Source: Paenibacillus sp. CF384 | Lineage (GTDB): Bacteria > Bacillota > Bacilli > Paenibacillales > Paenibacillaceae | DNA length: 64,000 nucleotides | Direction of reading: 5' to 3' | Assembly (NCBI RefSeq): GCF_900106745.1 | Contig: NZ_FNNV01000001.1 | Location: 992,001 to 1,056,000 of the forward strand | In this document: piece after piece, positions 43,404 to 52,492 of the stretch | Numbering within the stretch: position 1 is the stretch's first letter | Layout: each line of letters starts with the position of its first letter | The notes under the pieces: model-generated | The model's database searches: none | Told to the model about the DNA's origin: nothing | What the model saw: only the letters and a program-made list of their open reading frames with translations | Made by a program: the position numbers and the translations under genes

Positions 43404-43473
43404 GACCGCCTAAAAGGCGGCCCCGCAAAATTATGCGATGGATTTGGATAGGAGTGGAGAGAAACCATACTGT
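43404..43473 (-). ncRNA. Candidate small RNA between tyrA and the sigma operon
   Basis: A strong promoter (43480-43508) drives a transcript expected to start near 43473 and end at the hairpin CCGCC-TTTTA-GGCGG (43404-43422), which is followed by nine T residues. The predicted RNA is about 70 nt. Its 5' half is C/U-rich and mostly unpaired (GGUUUCUCUCCACUCCUAUC), as in small RNAs that pair with ribosome binding sites. The same hairpin also ends the tyrA transcript. No open frame with a ribosome binding site fits. Confidence 0.55.
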
Positions 43474-43479
43474 ACCTTT

Positions 43480-43508
43480 ATTATATGTATACGTTTTCAT
43501 TCTGTCAA
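43480..43508 (-). promoter_or_regulatory. Consensus sigma-A promoter with cre in the spacer
   Basis: On the minus strand, TTGACA (43503-43508), exactly 17 bases, TATAAT (43480-43485). The spacer holds ATGAAAACGTATACA (43486-43500), which fits the Bacillus cre consensus WTGNAANCGNWWNCW at every position. Confidence 0.8.
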
Positions 43509-43521
43509 TAAGCGTTTTCAT
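43507..43521 (-). promoter_or_regulatory. Second cre-like site upstream of the small-RNA promoter
   Basis: ATGAAAACGCTTATT differs from the cre consensus at one position. It is 21 bp, two helical turns, upstream of the first site, and overlaps the -35 box by two bases. Confidence 0.5.
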
Positions 43522-43538
43522 TTTGTATGCCAACTCAT

Positions 43539-44630
43539 TTAAAAATGAACAGAGTACCCAATATTATCCAATTTCTGGACAGCGAGATCCAAATCCTCTT
43601 GCTTGCGGAAGCTGAGTCTGAGTATACCCGGCACATCTTCCCTGCTCTCGATAATTTGGATATTGCTCAAGTTGATGTTGCTATTGCCGAGCTCTGTTGC
43701 CACATGGCCGATTATGCCGGGATGGTCAGGTACGTCAATGTAGCATTCATATACCGAATGAATCATGCCTTTGCGACGCTCCGGCAGCTTGCTGCGGAAT
43801 TGCCCGGATTGTTGAAAAGCTTGCTCAATGCCCGCTCCATCTTCCTGTTGCAGCATCTCAATAAAGCCGCTTGTCCCCTCCTGCCATTCACGCAGAAGCT
43901 TTAACAGCACTTCACGATTATTCACCAGTATATCTCGCCAAACCCCCGGTTCACTTGAGGCGATGCGAGTAAGATCGCGGAAGCCACCGGCTGCCAGAAC
44001 GCTGTATAATGCATTGGTGTCATTATAACCGCGAACCAGATTCACAAGTGCAACCGCAATAATATGAGGAAGATGACTAATGGCGCCAACAATCTCGTCA
44101 TGCTCTTCAGGAGCCACATGTACGATATTAGCTCTTGTATAGGCGAGTAATTCAGTCAACTTATCGATATCACGCTGCGCTGTTGAGGCATCCGGCGTCA
44201 ATACATAGAAAGCATTCTCGAATAAATAATAGGAGGCTGCTTCTACACCGGAGCGCTCTGAGCCTGCCATCGGATGACCTCCGATAAACACGGCATTGCC
44301 TAATTGAGCATTGCGTGCCGTTGCGGCAACGGATGCTTTGGTACTGCCTACATCCGTAATGATGCAGCCCGGCTTTAAGTCGAGGCCGCTTAAATCATGT
44401 ACATATTGCTCCAGCGAGCCTACAGGCACGCACAGAAAAATAAAATCCGCGCCTTCTGCCGCCTCGCGCAGAGACGTCGTCGCGTAATCGACAACGCCTC
44501 TCTCGAGGTACTTGGCTGCGGATGATTCACGAACGGAATGACCGACGACCGTTAAACCCGGTTTGCCTTTAAAACAAAGCGCGAGCGAGCCGCCGATTAG
44601 TCCGACGCCGAATATCGCAATTTTAGTCAT
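43539..44630 (-). CDS. tyrA: Prephenate dehydrogenase
   Basis: 363 residues from ATG at 44630 (MTKIAIFGVGLIGGSLAL), with GGGGTAA upstream; the longer in-frame start has no ribosome binding site. The NAD fold and catalytic His/Arg region (GGHPMAGSERSGVEAASYYLF) are followed by the helical dimerisation domain (VRGYNDTNALYSVLAAGGFRDLTRIASS) and a C-terminal ACT domain (DVPDHPGIIGHVATELG...). Oxidative decarboxylation of prephenate to 4-hydroxyphenylpyruvate. It lies 4 bp after hisC. The ACT domain suggests tyrosine feedback. Confidence 0.94.
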   Translation of the reverse strand: MTKIAIFGVGLIGGSLALCFKGKPGLTVVGHSVRESSAAKYLERGVVDYATTSLREAAEGADFIFLCVPVGSLEQYVHDLSGLDLKPGCIITDVGSTKASVAATARNAQLGNAVFIGGHPMAGSERSGVEAASYYLFENAFYVLTPDASTAQRDIDKLTELLAYTRANIVHVAPEEHDEIVGAISHLPHIIAVALVNLVRGYNDTNALYSVLAAGGFRDLTRIASSEPGVWRDILVNNREVLLKLLREWQEGTSGFIEMLQQEDGAGIEQAFQQSGQFRSKLPERRKGMIHSVYECYIDVPDHPGIIGHVATELGNSNINLSNIQIIESREDVPGILRLSFRKQEDLDLAVQKLDNIGYSVHF

Positions 44631-44634
44631 GATG

Positions 44635-45732
44635 TTACCCCAGCACCGCCGCTTCTGAAAGTACTTCTTCCAGCGCGCGAACGAACGCTTCATTCTGCTC
44701 CTGGCTGCCTACCGTAATGCGAATATGAGTCGGGTAGTAAGACCAGCGGGCACGTGAGATGATGCCTTTGCGCAGCAATCCGTCGAATACTTGCTGGGAA
44801 GGAAGCTTCACATCCACCATCACAAAGTTGCCATGCGCTTCGAAATAGCTTAGTCCAAGGCGGTCAAATTGCTCGTACATATAAGTAATGCCTGCCGCAT
44901 TGCGCTCCTTGCAGCTGTTTAGGAACTCGAGATCAGCAAGCGATGCTTTCGCAGCAGCTTGACCGAAACGAGATGTATTAAACGGCTCGCGAACCTGATT
45001 GATCGAACGAATAACATCCTCGTGACCGACGCCATAGCCGATACGAAGCGAGGCAAGTCCGTAAATTTTGGAGAACGTACGCAATACGATGACGTTCTTA
45101 AATTCGGGCAGCAGCGATATGCCATCTGGATAACCGGCATCCGTTACGTACTCGTAGTAAGCCTCATCCAATACAACGAGTACGTTCGAAGGTACTTGAC
45201 GTACGAATGCTTCGAGCTCTTCCTTACGCACGATTGTACCCGTTGGGTTATTCGGGTTGCACACCCAAACGATCTTAGTACGATCCGTAACTTTAGCCAG
45301 CATCGCTGGCAGATCATGCGTGCCATTATTCAGAGGCACTTCGATAATCGTCGCGCCTTCGATTTCGCAGTTATGCTTGTACTGAGGGAAAGTTTCATCC
45401 GCCATAATCGTCTCGTCGCCAGGCGTTAAATAAGCACGGGCAAGCATGAGAATGACTTCATCGGAACCTGCACCGAAAATAATCTGATTCGGTTTTACGC
45501 CGAGATATTGTGCTAAATCCTTCGTTAACTCGACGCTTCCGCCGTCCGGATAAAGACTGATGTTGTTCAGCTCGTTCTGAATGGCAGCCTTCGCATGTTC
45601 GGAGCTTCCGAATGGATTCTCATTGGATGCTAGCTTGATGACTTCTTTAAGGCCAAGCTCTCTCTTTACTTCTTCAATCGGTTTGCCCGGTTGATACACT
45701 GGCAAATGAACGATACTTTGTTTGGGTTGCAT
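44635..45732 (-). CDS. hisC: Histidinol-phosphate / aromatic aminotransferase
   Basis: 365 residues, class I/II aminotransferase. KLASNENPFGSSEHA near residue 35 and NPNNPTGTIVRKEELEAFV are family signatures; the PLP-lysine lies in LRTFSKIYGLASLRIGYG. In this locus the enzyme is expected to serve both histidinol phosphate and phenylalanine/tyrosine transamination, as in B. subtilis. ATG at 45732 has GAGGTGACTATTG upstream. Confidence 0.92.
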   Translation of the reverse strand: MQPKQSIVHLPVYQPGKPIEEVKRELGLKEVIKLASNENPFGSSEHAKAAIQNELNNISLYPDGGSVELTKDLAQYLGVKPNQIIFGAGSDEVILMLARAYLTPGDETIMADETFPQYKHNCEIEGATIIEVPLNNGTHDLPAMLAKVTDRTKIVWVCNPNNPTGTIVRKEELEAFVRQVPSNVLVVLDEAYYEYVTDAGYPDGISLLPEFKNVIVLRTFSKIYGLASLRIGYGVGHEDVIRSINQVREPFNTSRFGQAAAKASLADLEFLNSCKERNAAGITYMYEQFDRLGLSYFEAHGNFVMVDVKLPSQQVFDGLLRKGIISRARWSYYPTHIRITVGSQEQNEAFVRALEEVLSEAAVLG

Positions 45733-45869
45733 CAATAGTCACCTCGTATATGTGGCGTTTAGTTTAGAATTGCTATTCCAACATTGTCTCACATGTTGGG
45801 GTCATTTAAAAGCTATTTGCCCCATTTTCTTTCGCGCTTTTAAGCTTTTATGTACAGAAGCGATTCATA

Positions 45870-45917
45870 CAAGGTGAAACGGCTGACGCCGTCCTTGCAC
45901 GGCGCAGCGCGTTTCAA
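45870..45917 (-). repeat. Hairpin element, copy 2 (paralogous to 26783-26831)
   Basis: The plus strand begins CAAGGTGAAACGGCTGACGC and ends GCGCGTTTCAA. Read on the minus strand it forms a stem of about 15 bp with one or two bulges and a short loop. The ends match copy 1 base for base. It lies in the gap between trpA and hisC, 140 bp upstream of hisC. Confidence 0.6.
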
Positions 45918-45924
45918 TCCGGAG

Positions 45925-45971
45925 ATTTCTAAGCTCTCTTATAACAGTGAAACTTATAGATGCTTAGAAAT
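45925..45971 (-). other. Stem-loop in the trpA-hisC intergenic region
   Basis: A perfect 10-bp stem (ATTTCTAAGC / GCTTAGAAAT) encloses a smaller CTATAA/TTATAG pairing. It sits between the hairpin element and the trpA terminator-like hairpin. No T tail, so not a terminator. Confidence 0.4.
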
Positions 45972-45978
45972 AAAGGAA

Positions 45979-46013
45979 TACCCTTCGGGCTGCCTGAGGC
46001 AGCTCAAAGGGTA
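45979..46013 (-). terminator. Strong hairpin after trpA
   Basis: About 15 bp of pairing, TACCCTTTGAGCTGCC with GGCAGCCCGAAGGGTA, with a 3-nt loop. It starts 14 bp after the trpA stop. The tail (TTCCTTTATTT) is only moderately T-rich, so some read-through into hisC is plausible. Confidence 0.6.
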
Positions 46014-46026
46014 CTCAATCGATGAT

Positions 46027-46842
46027 TTAACCGCGCAGTTCTTGAACAAATGCACGAATTTGTTCTAAGCCCTCCTGCTTCGTCTCCGCCGCTTGCAGCA
46101 ACGGTACAACCTCTTCGATCTTGCGAACGATCGCGCTTCCTACGATGACGCCATCGGCCTGTTTGCCGAAGCGTTCCACCTGCTCGCGGCTGGAAATCCC
46201 AAAGCCAACCGCGATCGGTGTCGTTGTTGCTTCGCGAACCGTTGCAAGAAACTCGTCAATTCCGCTATGGAAGTCAGCGCGTACACCAGTAACGCCAAGC
46301 GAGGATACGCAATAGACGAATCCGCGCGCCATGGAAGCAATTCGCTTCACACGGTCATTGGATGTAGGGGCAACAAGCGGAATGAGATGAATATCTGCCG
46401 CCTCAGCCATTGCGCGAACCTCAGCATCCTCTTCAATCGGCAAATCCGGAATAATTAAGCCGCTGATTCCTTTCTCGGTTACGAGGTCAAAGAACCGTTC
46501 CAGCCCATATTGCAGAATGGGATTATAGTACGAGAACAGAATGAATGGCAGTTTAATGCCGGCTTGACGCGCATTCTCGGCAACCTGAATGCAATCGACC
46601 AACGTAACTCGGCCGTTCTTCAAGGCACGCTCGGAAGCGCGTTGAATGACAGGACCATCCGCCAGCGGATCGGAATAAGGAACGCCGAGCTCCACCATAT
46701 CAGCGCCAGCCTGCTCCAATGCACCGATGATGTCCACTGAAGTGTTCAGATCAGGATCGCCGATCGTAAGGAAAGGGATTAATGCCGTGCGACCTTCTTC
46801 ACGAAGCCGCTGAAACGATGCATCTATTTCATTAATGGCCAT
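46027..46842 (-). CDS. trpA: Tryptophan synthase alpha subunit
   Basis: 271 residues from ATG at 46842, with GGGAGG upstream; a longer in-frame opening lies inside trpB and is not used. It has [31 protein letters not shown] (catalytic Glu in VELG) and [19 protein letters not shown]. Cleaves indole-glycerol phosphate to indole. It overlaps trpB by 11 bp. Last gene of trpEDCFBA. Confidence 0.95.
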   Translation of the reverse strand: MAINEIDASFQRLREEGRTALIPFLTIGDPDLNTSVDIIGALEQAGADMVELGVPYSDPLADGPVIQRASERALKNGRVTLVDCIQVAENARQAGIKLPFILFSYYNPILQYGLERFFDLVTEKGISGLIIPDLPIEEDAEVRAMAEAADIHLIPLVAPTSNDRVKRIASMARGFVYCVSSLGVTGVRADFHSGIDEFLATVREATTTPIAVGFGISSREQVERFGKQADGVIVGSAIVRKIEEVVPLLQAAETKQEGLEQIRAFVQELRG

Positions 46843-48037
46843 GGTTTTCGTCGCCTCCCAAGTAGCCCATAATCGCTTGCACGTCTTTGTCCCCGCGTCC
46901 TGACAAGCTGACCACGATGATTTGATCGCGGCTAAGCGTAGGAGCAAGCTTCATTACTTCCGCAATGGCATGGGCAGACTCCAGTGCCGGAATGATTCCT
47001 TCTGTACGCGACAGAAGCTGCAGGCCTTCGAGCGCCTCTGCATCTGTAATCGGCACATAATTGGCACGGCCGGTGTCTTTCAGATAGGCATGCTCCGGGC
47101 CAATTCCCGGATAGTCAAGGCCCGCCGAAATCGAGTGCGCCGGCTGTACTTGCCCATGCTCATCCTGCAGCACGTAGCTGAGCGAACCTTGGAATACGCC
47201 ATGGCGACCTTTCGTCATCGTTGCGGCATGCTCTTCGGTTTCCACGCCGCGACCGGCAGCTTCTACGCCGAGCAGCTTCACCCCATCGTCACCGATGAAT
47301 GGATAGAACATACCGATGGCATTACTGCCCCCGCCGACAGCTGCAACGACATAATCTGGCAAACGTCCGACTTCTTTCAGAATTTGCTCTCTGGATTCGT
47401 CGCCGATAATACGTTGGAAGTCGCGAACCATCATCGGGTATGGGTGCGGTCCGGTTACGGATCCAAGGATATAGTACGTATCGTCTACATGGCTGACCCA
47501 GTAGCGAAGTGTCTCATTACAAGCATCCTTGAGTGTGCGTGTACCTGACATCACGGGAACGACTTCTGCCCCGAGCAGCTTCATGCGGAATACATTCAGC
47601 TCTTGGCGCCTCGTATCTTCCTCGCCCATGAATACTTTGCATTCCATGCCCAGAAGCGCCGCTACCGTTGCGGATGCGACACCGTGCTGGCCTGCACCTG
47701 TTTCGGCGATGATCTTCGTTTTGCCCATTCGCTTGGCCAGTACGCCTTGACCAATTGTATTGTTGATCTTATGCGCACCGGTATGGTTCAAATCTTCGCG
47801 TTTCAAATAAATTTGAGCGCCGCCAAGATGATCGGACAAACGCTGTGCATGATACAGCGACGTAGGTCGACCTGAATATTTGGTCAATAAGTAACGAACC
47901 TCTGCAATAAATGCTGGATCCTTCGAGTAGTGCTGGTAGGCTTCCTCTAATTCAAGCAGCGCGTTCATGAGCGTCTCAGGCACATATCGTCCGCCGAATT
48001 TACCGAAGCGCCCGTTCACGTCCGGGACTTGGTTCAT
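46832..48037 (-). CDS. trpB: Tryptophan synthase beta subunit
   Basis: 401 residues. The PLP lysine is in [15 protein letters not shown], and [13 protein letters not shown] holds the PLP phosphate. It joins indole with serine. It overlaps trpF by 4 bp and trpA by 11 bp, which helps equal expression with trpA. Confidence 0.96.
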   Translation of the reverse strand: MNQVPDVNGRFGKFGGRYVPETLMNALLELEEAYQHYSKDPAFIAEVRYLLTKYSGRPTSLYHAQRLSDHLGGAQIYLKREDLNHTGAHKINNTIGQGVLAKRMGKTKIIAETGAGQHGVASATVAALLGMECKVFMGEEDTRRQELNVFRMKLLGAEVVPVMSGTRTLKDACNETLRYWVSHVDDTYYILGSVTGPHPYPMMVRDFQRIIGDESREQILKEVGRLPDYVVAAVGGGSNAIGMFYPFIGDDGVKLLGVEAAGRGVETEEHAATMTKGRHGVFQGSLSYVLQDEHGQVQPAHSISAGLDYPGIGPEHAYLKDTGRANYVPITDAEALEGLQLLSRTEGIIPALESAHAIAEVMKLAPTLSRDQIIVVSLSGRGDKDVQAIMGYLGGDENHGH

Positions 48038-48738
48038 ACGCTTCTCACCCTTTCTACAAACAATCGAATTTTATGAATATCTTTCAAGCCGTCTGTCTCC
48101 ACTCCGCTCGACACATCTACGCCGCTCGGAGCATATTGATTGACTAAATCCGCTACATTATCCGGATGAAGCCCGCCTGCTACATACAGCGGTACGCCGA
48201 TGGCTGCCGCAGCTTCCATATATCGGTCGATCACATGCCATGCAAAAGTTTGTCCGGTTCCGCCGCCTGCAGTATCAATGAGAAATCCATCTACTACTCC
48301 CGCGTAAGCTTCAAGTCTTGAAGCTCCACTTGAGACGTCTCCATCCGTATCCTTAACGGAAAACACCTTCCATACCTGCACGTTCAACGCTTCTTTAACC
48401 TGCGCGCACAACTCAGGTGATTCCTCGCCATGCAGCTGCACGACGTCCAGCGGCGCAGATGCAAGAACGGATTGAAGCTCTTGCAGGCTGGGATTGACGA
48501 ACACACCTACCGTCGATGGAGCGAGACCACTCTGGGCACGAAGCTTCCGAGTTTCCTCGATGAGCGTCCCGGCAAGCTCAGGCGACACTTGGCGTTTGCT
48601 AGGTGCAAACACGAAACCAATTTCATCAAAGGGAAGTCCATTCATCTCGCGAATGGTTGCCGCGTCTCGCAAACCGCATATTTTGATACGCGCCGGATTG
48701 GACGTACCTCGATTGTCTTGTTTCTCTGCAGCCGACAT
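48034..48738 (-). CDS. trpF: Phosphoribosylanthranilate isomerase
   Basis: 234 residues. [26 protein letters not shown] at the start and [12 protein letters not shown] and [16 protein letters not shown] later are typical. The N-terminal 17 residues are an extra hydrophilic extension before the first strand. Third step of the tryptophan branch. 1-bp overlap with trpC. Confidence 0.93.
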   Translation of the reverse strand: MSAAEKQDNRGTSNPARIKICGLRDAATIREMNGLPFDEIGFVFAPSKRQVSPELAGTLIEETRKLRAQSGLAPSTVGVFVNPSLQELQSVLASAPLDVVQLHGEESPELCAQVKEALNVQVWKVFSVKDTDGDVSSGASRLEAYAGVVDGFLIDTAGGGTGQTFAWHVIDRYMEAAAAIGVPLYVAGGLHPDNVADLVNQYAPSGVDVSSGVETDGLKDIHKIRLFVERVRSV

Positions 48739-49532
48739 TACGCGTTCACCGGTCCCATTAGCTGCTCCACTGCTGCGCCTACATCCGGCTGACGCATGAA
48801 ATGCTCGCCGATCAGCACGCCTTTCGCACCGACGCTCTTCACAAACGCGATATCTTCTTGCGAAGAGAGCGAGCTCTCGCTGATAACGGTTATGCCGGGA
48901 GGCACCATGCCAATCAGTCGTTCTGTCGTCTTAATATCCGTTACAAAGGTGTGCAAATTCCGATTATTAATGCCTACTAATGTGGCTTTGCCTAACCCTA
49001 GAACAGACTCCATTTCCTCTTCATCATGGACTTCCACGAGCACATCAAGCCCGATCGCTCGAGCCGTTTCATAGAAATCCGCAAGCTGTGAAGGACGGAG
49101 TATGGCTGCAATCAACAGAATAGCATCCGCACCGATCAAGCGCGCTTCATAAATTTGACGATGATCAACCGTAAAATCTTTACGAAGTAAAGGAACTCGG
49201 ACAGCTTGCGATACGGCCGTCAAATATTCGTTCTTGCCTTGAAAATAATCCTCGTCCGTCAGCACTGAAATACAGTCCGTGCCTGCTTCCTCATAGATGC
49301 GGGCAAGCGCGACAGGGTCAAAATCAGGCCGGATGAGTCCTTTCGAGGGCGATGCTTTCTTTACTTCTGCGATCAAGCCCAGATCCCGCTTCGTCCCAGA
49401 CGTTAATCTGCGTTCGAAGCCTCGGCAGGGCGGTAATTCTGCGATCTGACGCTCTGCGACTTGAATCGAGAAATGTTCCGCCAGATCATCTACTTCTTTC
49501 CGTTTGGATGCAACGATTTTATCTAGAAACAT
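48738..49532 (-). CDS. trpC: Indole-3-glycerol phosphate synthase
   Basis: 264 residues. It has LIAEVKKASPSKGLIRPDFDP with the catalytic Lys, LTDEDYFQGKNEYL, VPLLRKDFTVDHRQI and LVGINNRNLHTFVTD. Overlaps trpD by 14 bp and trpF by 1 bp. Confidence 0.95.
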   Translation of the reverse strand: MFLDKIVASKRKEVDDLAEHFSIQVAERQIAELPPCRGFERRLTSGTKRDLGLIAEVKKASPSKGLIRPDFDPVALARIYEEAGTDCISVLTDEDYFQGKNEYLTAVSQAVRVPLLRKDFTVDHRQIYEARLIGADAILLIAAILRPSQLADFYETARAIGLDVLVEVHDEEEMESVLGLGKATLVGINNRNLHTFVTDIKTTERLIGMVPPGITVISESSLSSQEDIAFVKSVGAKGVLIGEHFMRQPDVGAAVEQLMGPVNA

Positions 49533-50586
49533 GGCTCAACTCTCCTGTCGTTTCGATCAACTGCCGCAGCTTCGTGGCTGCCTTGCCGGAATCAATAACG
49601 GTTCGTGCCACTTCGACACCTGCTTGAAGGGAATCGGCACCGCCGCCGACGAAAATACAAGCTCCCGCATTAGCAAGCACAATATCGCGATATGCGCCAT
49701 AGTCATCGCCATTAAAGATCGAACGGATGATGCGCGCATTCTCATTCGCATCGCCGCCGATGACTTCGCTCAGCGAACGTGTAGTCAAACCAAGCTCCTC
49801 AGGCGTGATGGTATACGTGCGAACGGTGCCACCCAGCAGCTCCGATATTTGCGTCGGGGAAGAAATGCTGATTTCATCCAGCCCATCAAAGCTGCTCACA
49901 ACCATTGCACGCTTCAAGCCTAGCTCGCCTAATACGGAGGCAATCGTTTCCGTTCTGGATTGATCATAAATTCCGAGAAGCTGACGATCAGCGCCTGCCG
50001 GATTCGTTAATGGACCGAGCATATTGAAGATGGTCCGGATTCCGATTTCTCGTCTTGGGCCAGCCGCATGTTTTAGGGATGGATGATACAGCTGTGCAAA
50101 CATGAAGCAAATCCCGATGGCATCCAAGCAGCGAGCTGCCTGCTCCGGAGACAGCGTAATGTTGACGCCAAGCGCTTCAAGCGTATCTGCGCTGCCGGAT
50201 TTACCGGACATTGCGCGGTTGCCGTGTTTGGCAACTCGGACGCCGGCTGCTGAAGCTATGATAGCAGAAGCTGTCGAAATATTGAATTTATGAATGCCGG
50301 ATCCGCCTGTTCCGCAGGTGTCCAGAAGACCGTTGCGTTCCGTTTGAACATGATTGGAAAACGAACGCATCGCTTCTGCGAATCCCGTAATCTCGTCTTT
50401 GGTTTCACCTTTCATTCGAAGCGCCGTAGCGATCGCGCCGATCTGCGCACCCGAAGCTTCACCGCTCATAATAATCTCCATGACGCCGCGTGCTTCTTCC
50501 CGCGTCAGGTTAGTCCCGCCAACCACTACGTTCAGTGCCCGCTGCATTGTCATCAATTCATTCGTAACTGCCATGCCCCCGCTCAC
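49519..50586 (-). CDS. trpD: Anthranilate phosphoribosyltransferase
   Basis: 355 residues. DTCGTGGSGIHKFNISTASAI is the PRPP-binding loop, and KHGNRAMSGKSGSADTLEALGV follows. Start could be GTG at 50586 (overlapping the trpE stop as GTGA) or ATG at 50574, which has GGGTGAGCGGGGG upstream. No trpG fusion or neighbour is present, so the glutamine amidotransferase (PabA) is probably encoded elsewhere, as in B. subtilis. Confidence 0.94.
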   Translation of the reverse strand: MSGGMAVTNELMTMQRALNVVVGGTNLTREEARGVMEIIMSGEASGAQIGAIATALRMKGETKDEITGFAEAMRSFSNHVQTERNGLLDTCGTGGSGIHKFNISTASAIIASAAGVRVAKHGNRAMSGKSGSADTLEALGVNITLSPEQAARCLDAIGICFMFAQLYHPSLKHAAGPRREIGIRTIFNMLGPLTNPAGADRQLLGIYDQSRTETIASVLGELGLKRAMVVSSFDGLDEISISSPTQISELLGGTVRTYTITPEELGLTTRSLSEVIGGDANENARIIRSIFNGDDYGAYRDIVLANAGACIFVGGGADSLQAGVEVARTVIDSGKAATKLRQLIETTGELSHVSR

Positions 50587-52133
50587 CCTTTCGCACCTGC
50601 ATAGTAATCCATATTGATCATGCTGCTCGTGCGATCAGGCACTGCGAAGATGGCTTCCGCAGCTCGAACCGCCTTGAGCATAGCCATCGCTTTATTGACG
50701 GTTTCCATATACTCATTCTCTGGTATGGAATCCCAAACAATGCCCGCTCCAGCCTGAACATAGGCCTTACCATTCTTGAAGATCAGCGTACGAATCGTGA
50801 TACAGGTATTAAGGCTGCCGCCGAAACCGAGATAGCCGATCGCACCGGCATATGCGCCGCGTGCCTCGTTCTCCAGCTCCGCGATAATTTCCATGGCTCT
50901 GAGCTTCGGAGCACCGGATACGGTACCCGCCGGCATACAGGAGACGAATGCATCGAAGAAGTCTTTATCCTCGCGCAGCTTGCCGGAAACGTTCGAAACG
51001 ATATGCATCACGTGGGAGTAGCGCTCAATCTCCATATACGAATCGCAGCGGACTGTTCCGAATTCCGATACGCGCCCGATATCATTGCGTCCCAGATCGA
51101 CGAGCATCAGATGCTCTGCGCGTTCTTTCTCGTCCGCGAGCAATTCTTTCTCAAGCGCCAGATCCTGCTCCGGCGTTTTGCCGCGCGGTCGCGTTCCGGC
51201 GATCGGGCGTGTCTCCACTCGTTCACCATCAACCTTAACCAGTGCTTCCGGTGAAGTACCGACAATAACCTCGTCATCCATTTTCAGATAGTACATATAC
51301 GGCGAAGGATTCATAGTGCGCAGGACGCGGTATACATGAAGCGGATCGACCTCTGTTTCGATGTTAAAGCGCTGCGATAATACCACTTGAAAAATATCGC
51401 CAGAACGAATGTACTCTTTGGATTTCTCAACATTCGCCAGGAATTGTTCCTTTGTCAGGTTCGAAGCAACCTCGCCGAGATCGGGATCGGCCGGGATGCT
51501 TCCTGCTGCCATCAATGCGGACGGCAACGGCTGCTGCAGGCGCTCGATGGTTGCTTCCATGCGGCTGACCGTTTGCTCATAAACCGCCTGAATGTCATGG
51601 TCTGTCGCCGCATTCGGGATATGTACATTCCCGATCACTTGAATTTGCTGTTTGAAATGATCGAAGACGATCACTTGATCGCAGAACATAAATTGCAGAT
51701 CGTTCATGTTCAGATCATCGATCCGGTGCGCCGGCAGCTTCTCGTAGTACTGAAGCAGGTCATATCCGAAGAATCCGATCGCCCCGCCTGTGAAAGGCGG
51801 CAATTCTGGAATGGAAGGACTGCGGAAGGAGCGCAAATGTGCTTTGAGCAGCTCAATCGGTTTCTCGCGCAGCACCTCTTCTTTACCATTCACTTCAATG
51901 ACCATCTCGCCGTTCTTGCCGCGGATGAGCATGAATGGGTCCGTACCGATGAAGGAATAACGCGCCCATTTCACGCCGCCTTCAACACTCTCCAGCAAGA
52001 AGGCCCGGCGCTCCTTATAGAAATGCTGGAATATACGAATTGGCGTCTCTGTATCCGCCATCACATGTCTGACAATTGGAATCAAATTATACGTGCTTGA
52101 CAATCGAATAACACCTTGAAGCTCCTGATTCAT
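50583..52133 (-). CDS. trpE: Anthranilate synthase component I
   Basis: 516 residues from ATG at 52133, with GGGGAG upstream. The N-terminal feedback domain contains LLESVEGGVKWARYSFIGTDP, and the chorismate-binding core GDIFQVVLSQRF, GTSPEALVKV, ETRPIAGTRPRG, HLMLVDLGRNDIGRV, PAGTVSGAPKLRAMEII. First gene after the TRAP leader. It produces anthranilate from chorismate with an amidotransferase partner. Confidence 0.95.
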   Translation of the reverse strand: MNQELQGVIRLSSTYNLIPIVRHVMADTETPIRIFQHFYKERRAFLLESVEGGVKWARYSFIGTDPFMLIRGKNGEMVIEVNGKEEVLREKPIELLKAHLRSFRSPSIPELPPFTGGAIGFFGYDLLQYYEKLPAHRIDDLNMNDLQFMFCDQVIVFDHFKQQIQVIGNVHIPNAATDHDIQAVYEQTVSRMEATIERLQQPLPSALMAAGSIPADPDLGEVASNLTKEQFLANVEKSKEYIRSGDIFQVVLSQRFNIETEVDPLHVYRVLRTMNPSPYMYYLKMDDEVIVGTSPEALVKVDGERVETRPIAGTRPRGKTPEQDLALEKELLADEKERAEHLMLVDLGRNDIGRVSEFGTVRCDSYMEIERYSHVMHIVSNVSGKLREDKDFFDAFVSCMPAGTVSGAPKLRAMEIIAELENEARGAYAGAIGYLGFGGSLNTCITIRTLIFKNGKAYVQAGAGIVWDSIPENEYMETVNKAMAMLKAVRAAEAIFAVPDRTSSMINMDYYAGAKG

Positions 52134-52166
52134 AACCAATCTCTCCCCTTGTCGGAAAATAAAAAA

Positions 52167-52186
52167 ACTCCTGCCGCAGCAGGAGT
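52167..52186 (-). terminator. Attenuator terminator of the trp leader
   Basis: A perfect 8-bp stem ACTCCTGC / GCAGGAGT with a 4-nt loop, followed by seven T residues on the minus strand. It lies 34 bp upstream of the trpE start. Confidence 0.9.
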
Positions 52187-52293
52187 GATCATGTCAGAAG
52201 ATGGAAAATGAGCATTGATACGGCAAACGATAATCACGTCGATTGTAGCTTAATAGATACACCTATAGCCTGGATATCATCCAAGAGGGTGCA

Positions 52294-52409
52294 CTAAACT
52301 AAACTACGACCTGCGTCATCTCTTCACTCGTCTCAATCTTGCACTAAAAACTCAGCTCAGCTCTACTCATCTCTTCTAACTTCACTAACTACTCTGCTCA
52401 ACTCGGCTC
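52294..52409 (-). promoter_or_regulatory. TRAP-binding (G/U)AG repeat region of the trp leader
   Basis: The minus strand contains about 19 non-overlapping GAG or TAG triplets, most separated by two or three bases, for example GAGCCGAGTTGAGCAGAG at its start. In B. subtilis TRAP binds 11 such triplets in the trp leader; tryptophan-bound TRAP then lets the terminator form. MtrB is encoded at 62567-62788. A CGCAG segment between repeats 16 and 17 can pair with CTGCG of the terminator stem and may serve as antiterminator. Confidence 0.85.
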
Positions 52410-52428
52410 ATTCTTCAAGTATGAAATC

Positions 52429-52458
52429 ACTATACACCAGCGTAAACGGATCCGTCAA
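52429..52458 (-). promoter_or_regulatory. Sigma-A promoter of trpEDCFBA
   Basis: TTGACG (52453-52458), 18 bases, TATAGT (52429-52434) on the minus strand, just after the aroH stop. The predicted leader is about 290 nt. Confidence 0.8.
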
Positions 52459-52492
52459 TCCTTTAAAAATGAGCTTTGCAATTGTTCATAGG

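Noticed and set aside
43330-43533. A 67-codon minus-strand frame
   Set aside because: It passes through the small-RNA promoter and terminator and lacks a ribosome binding site.
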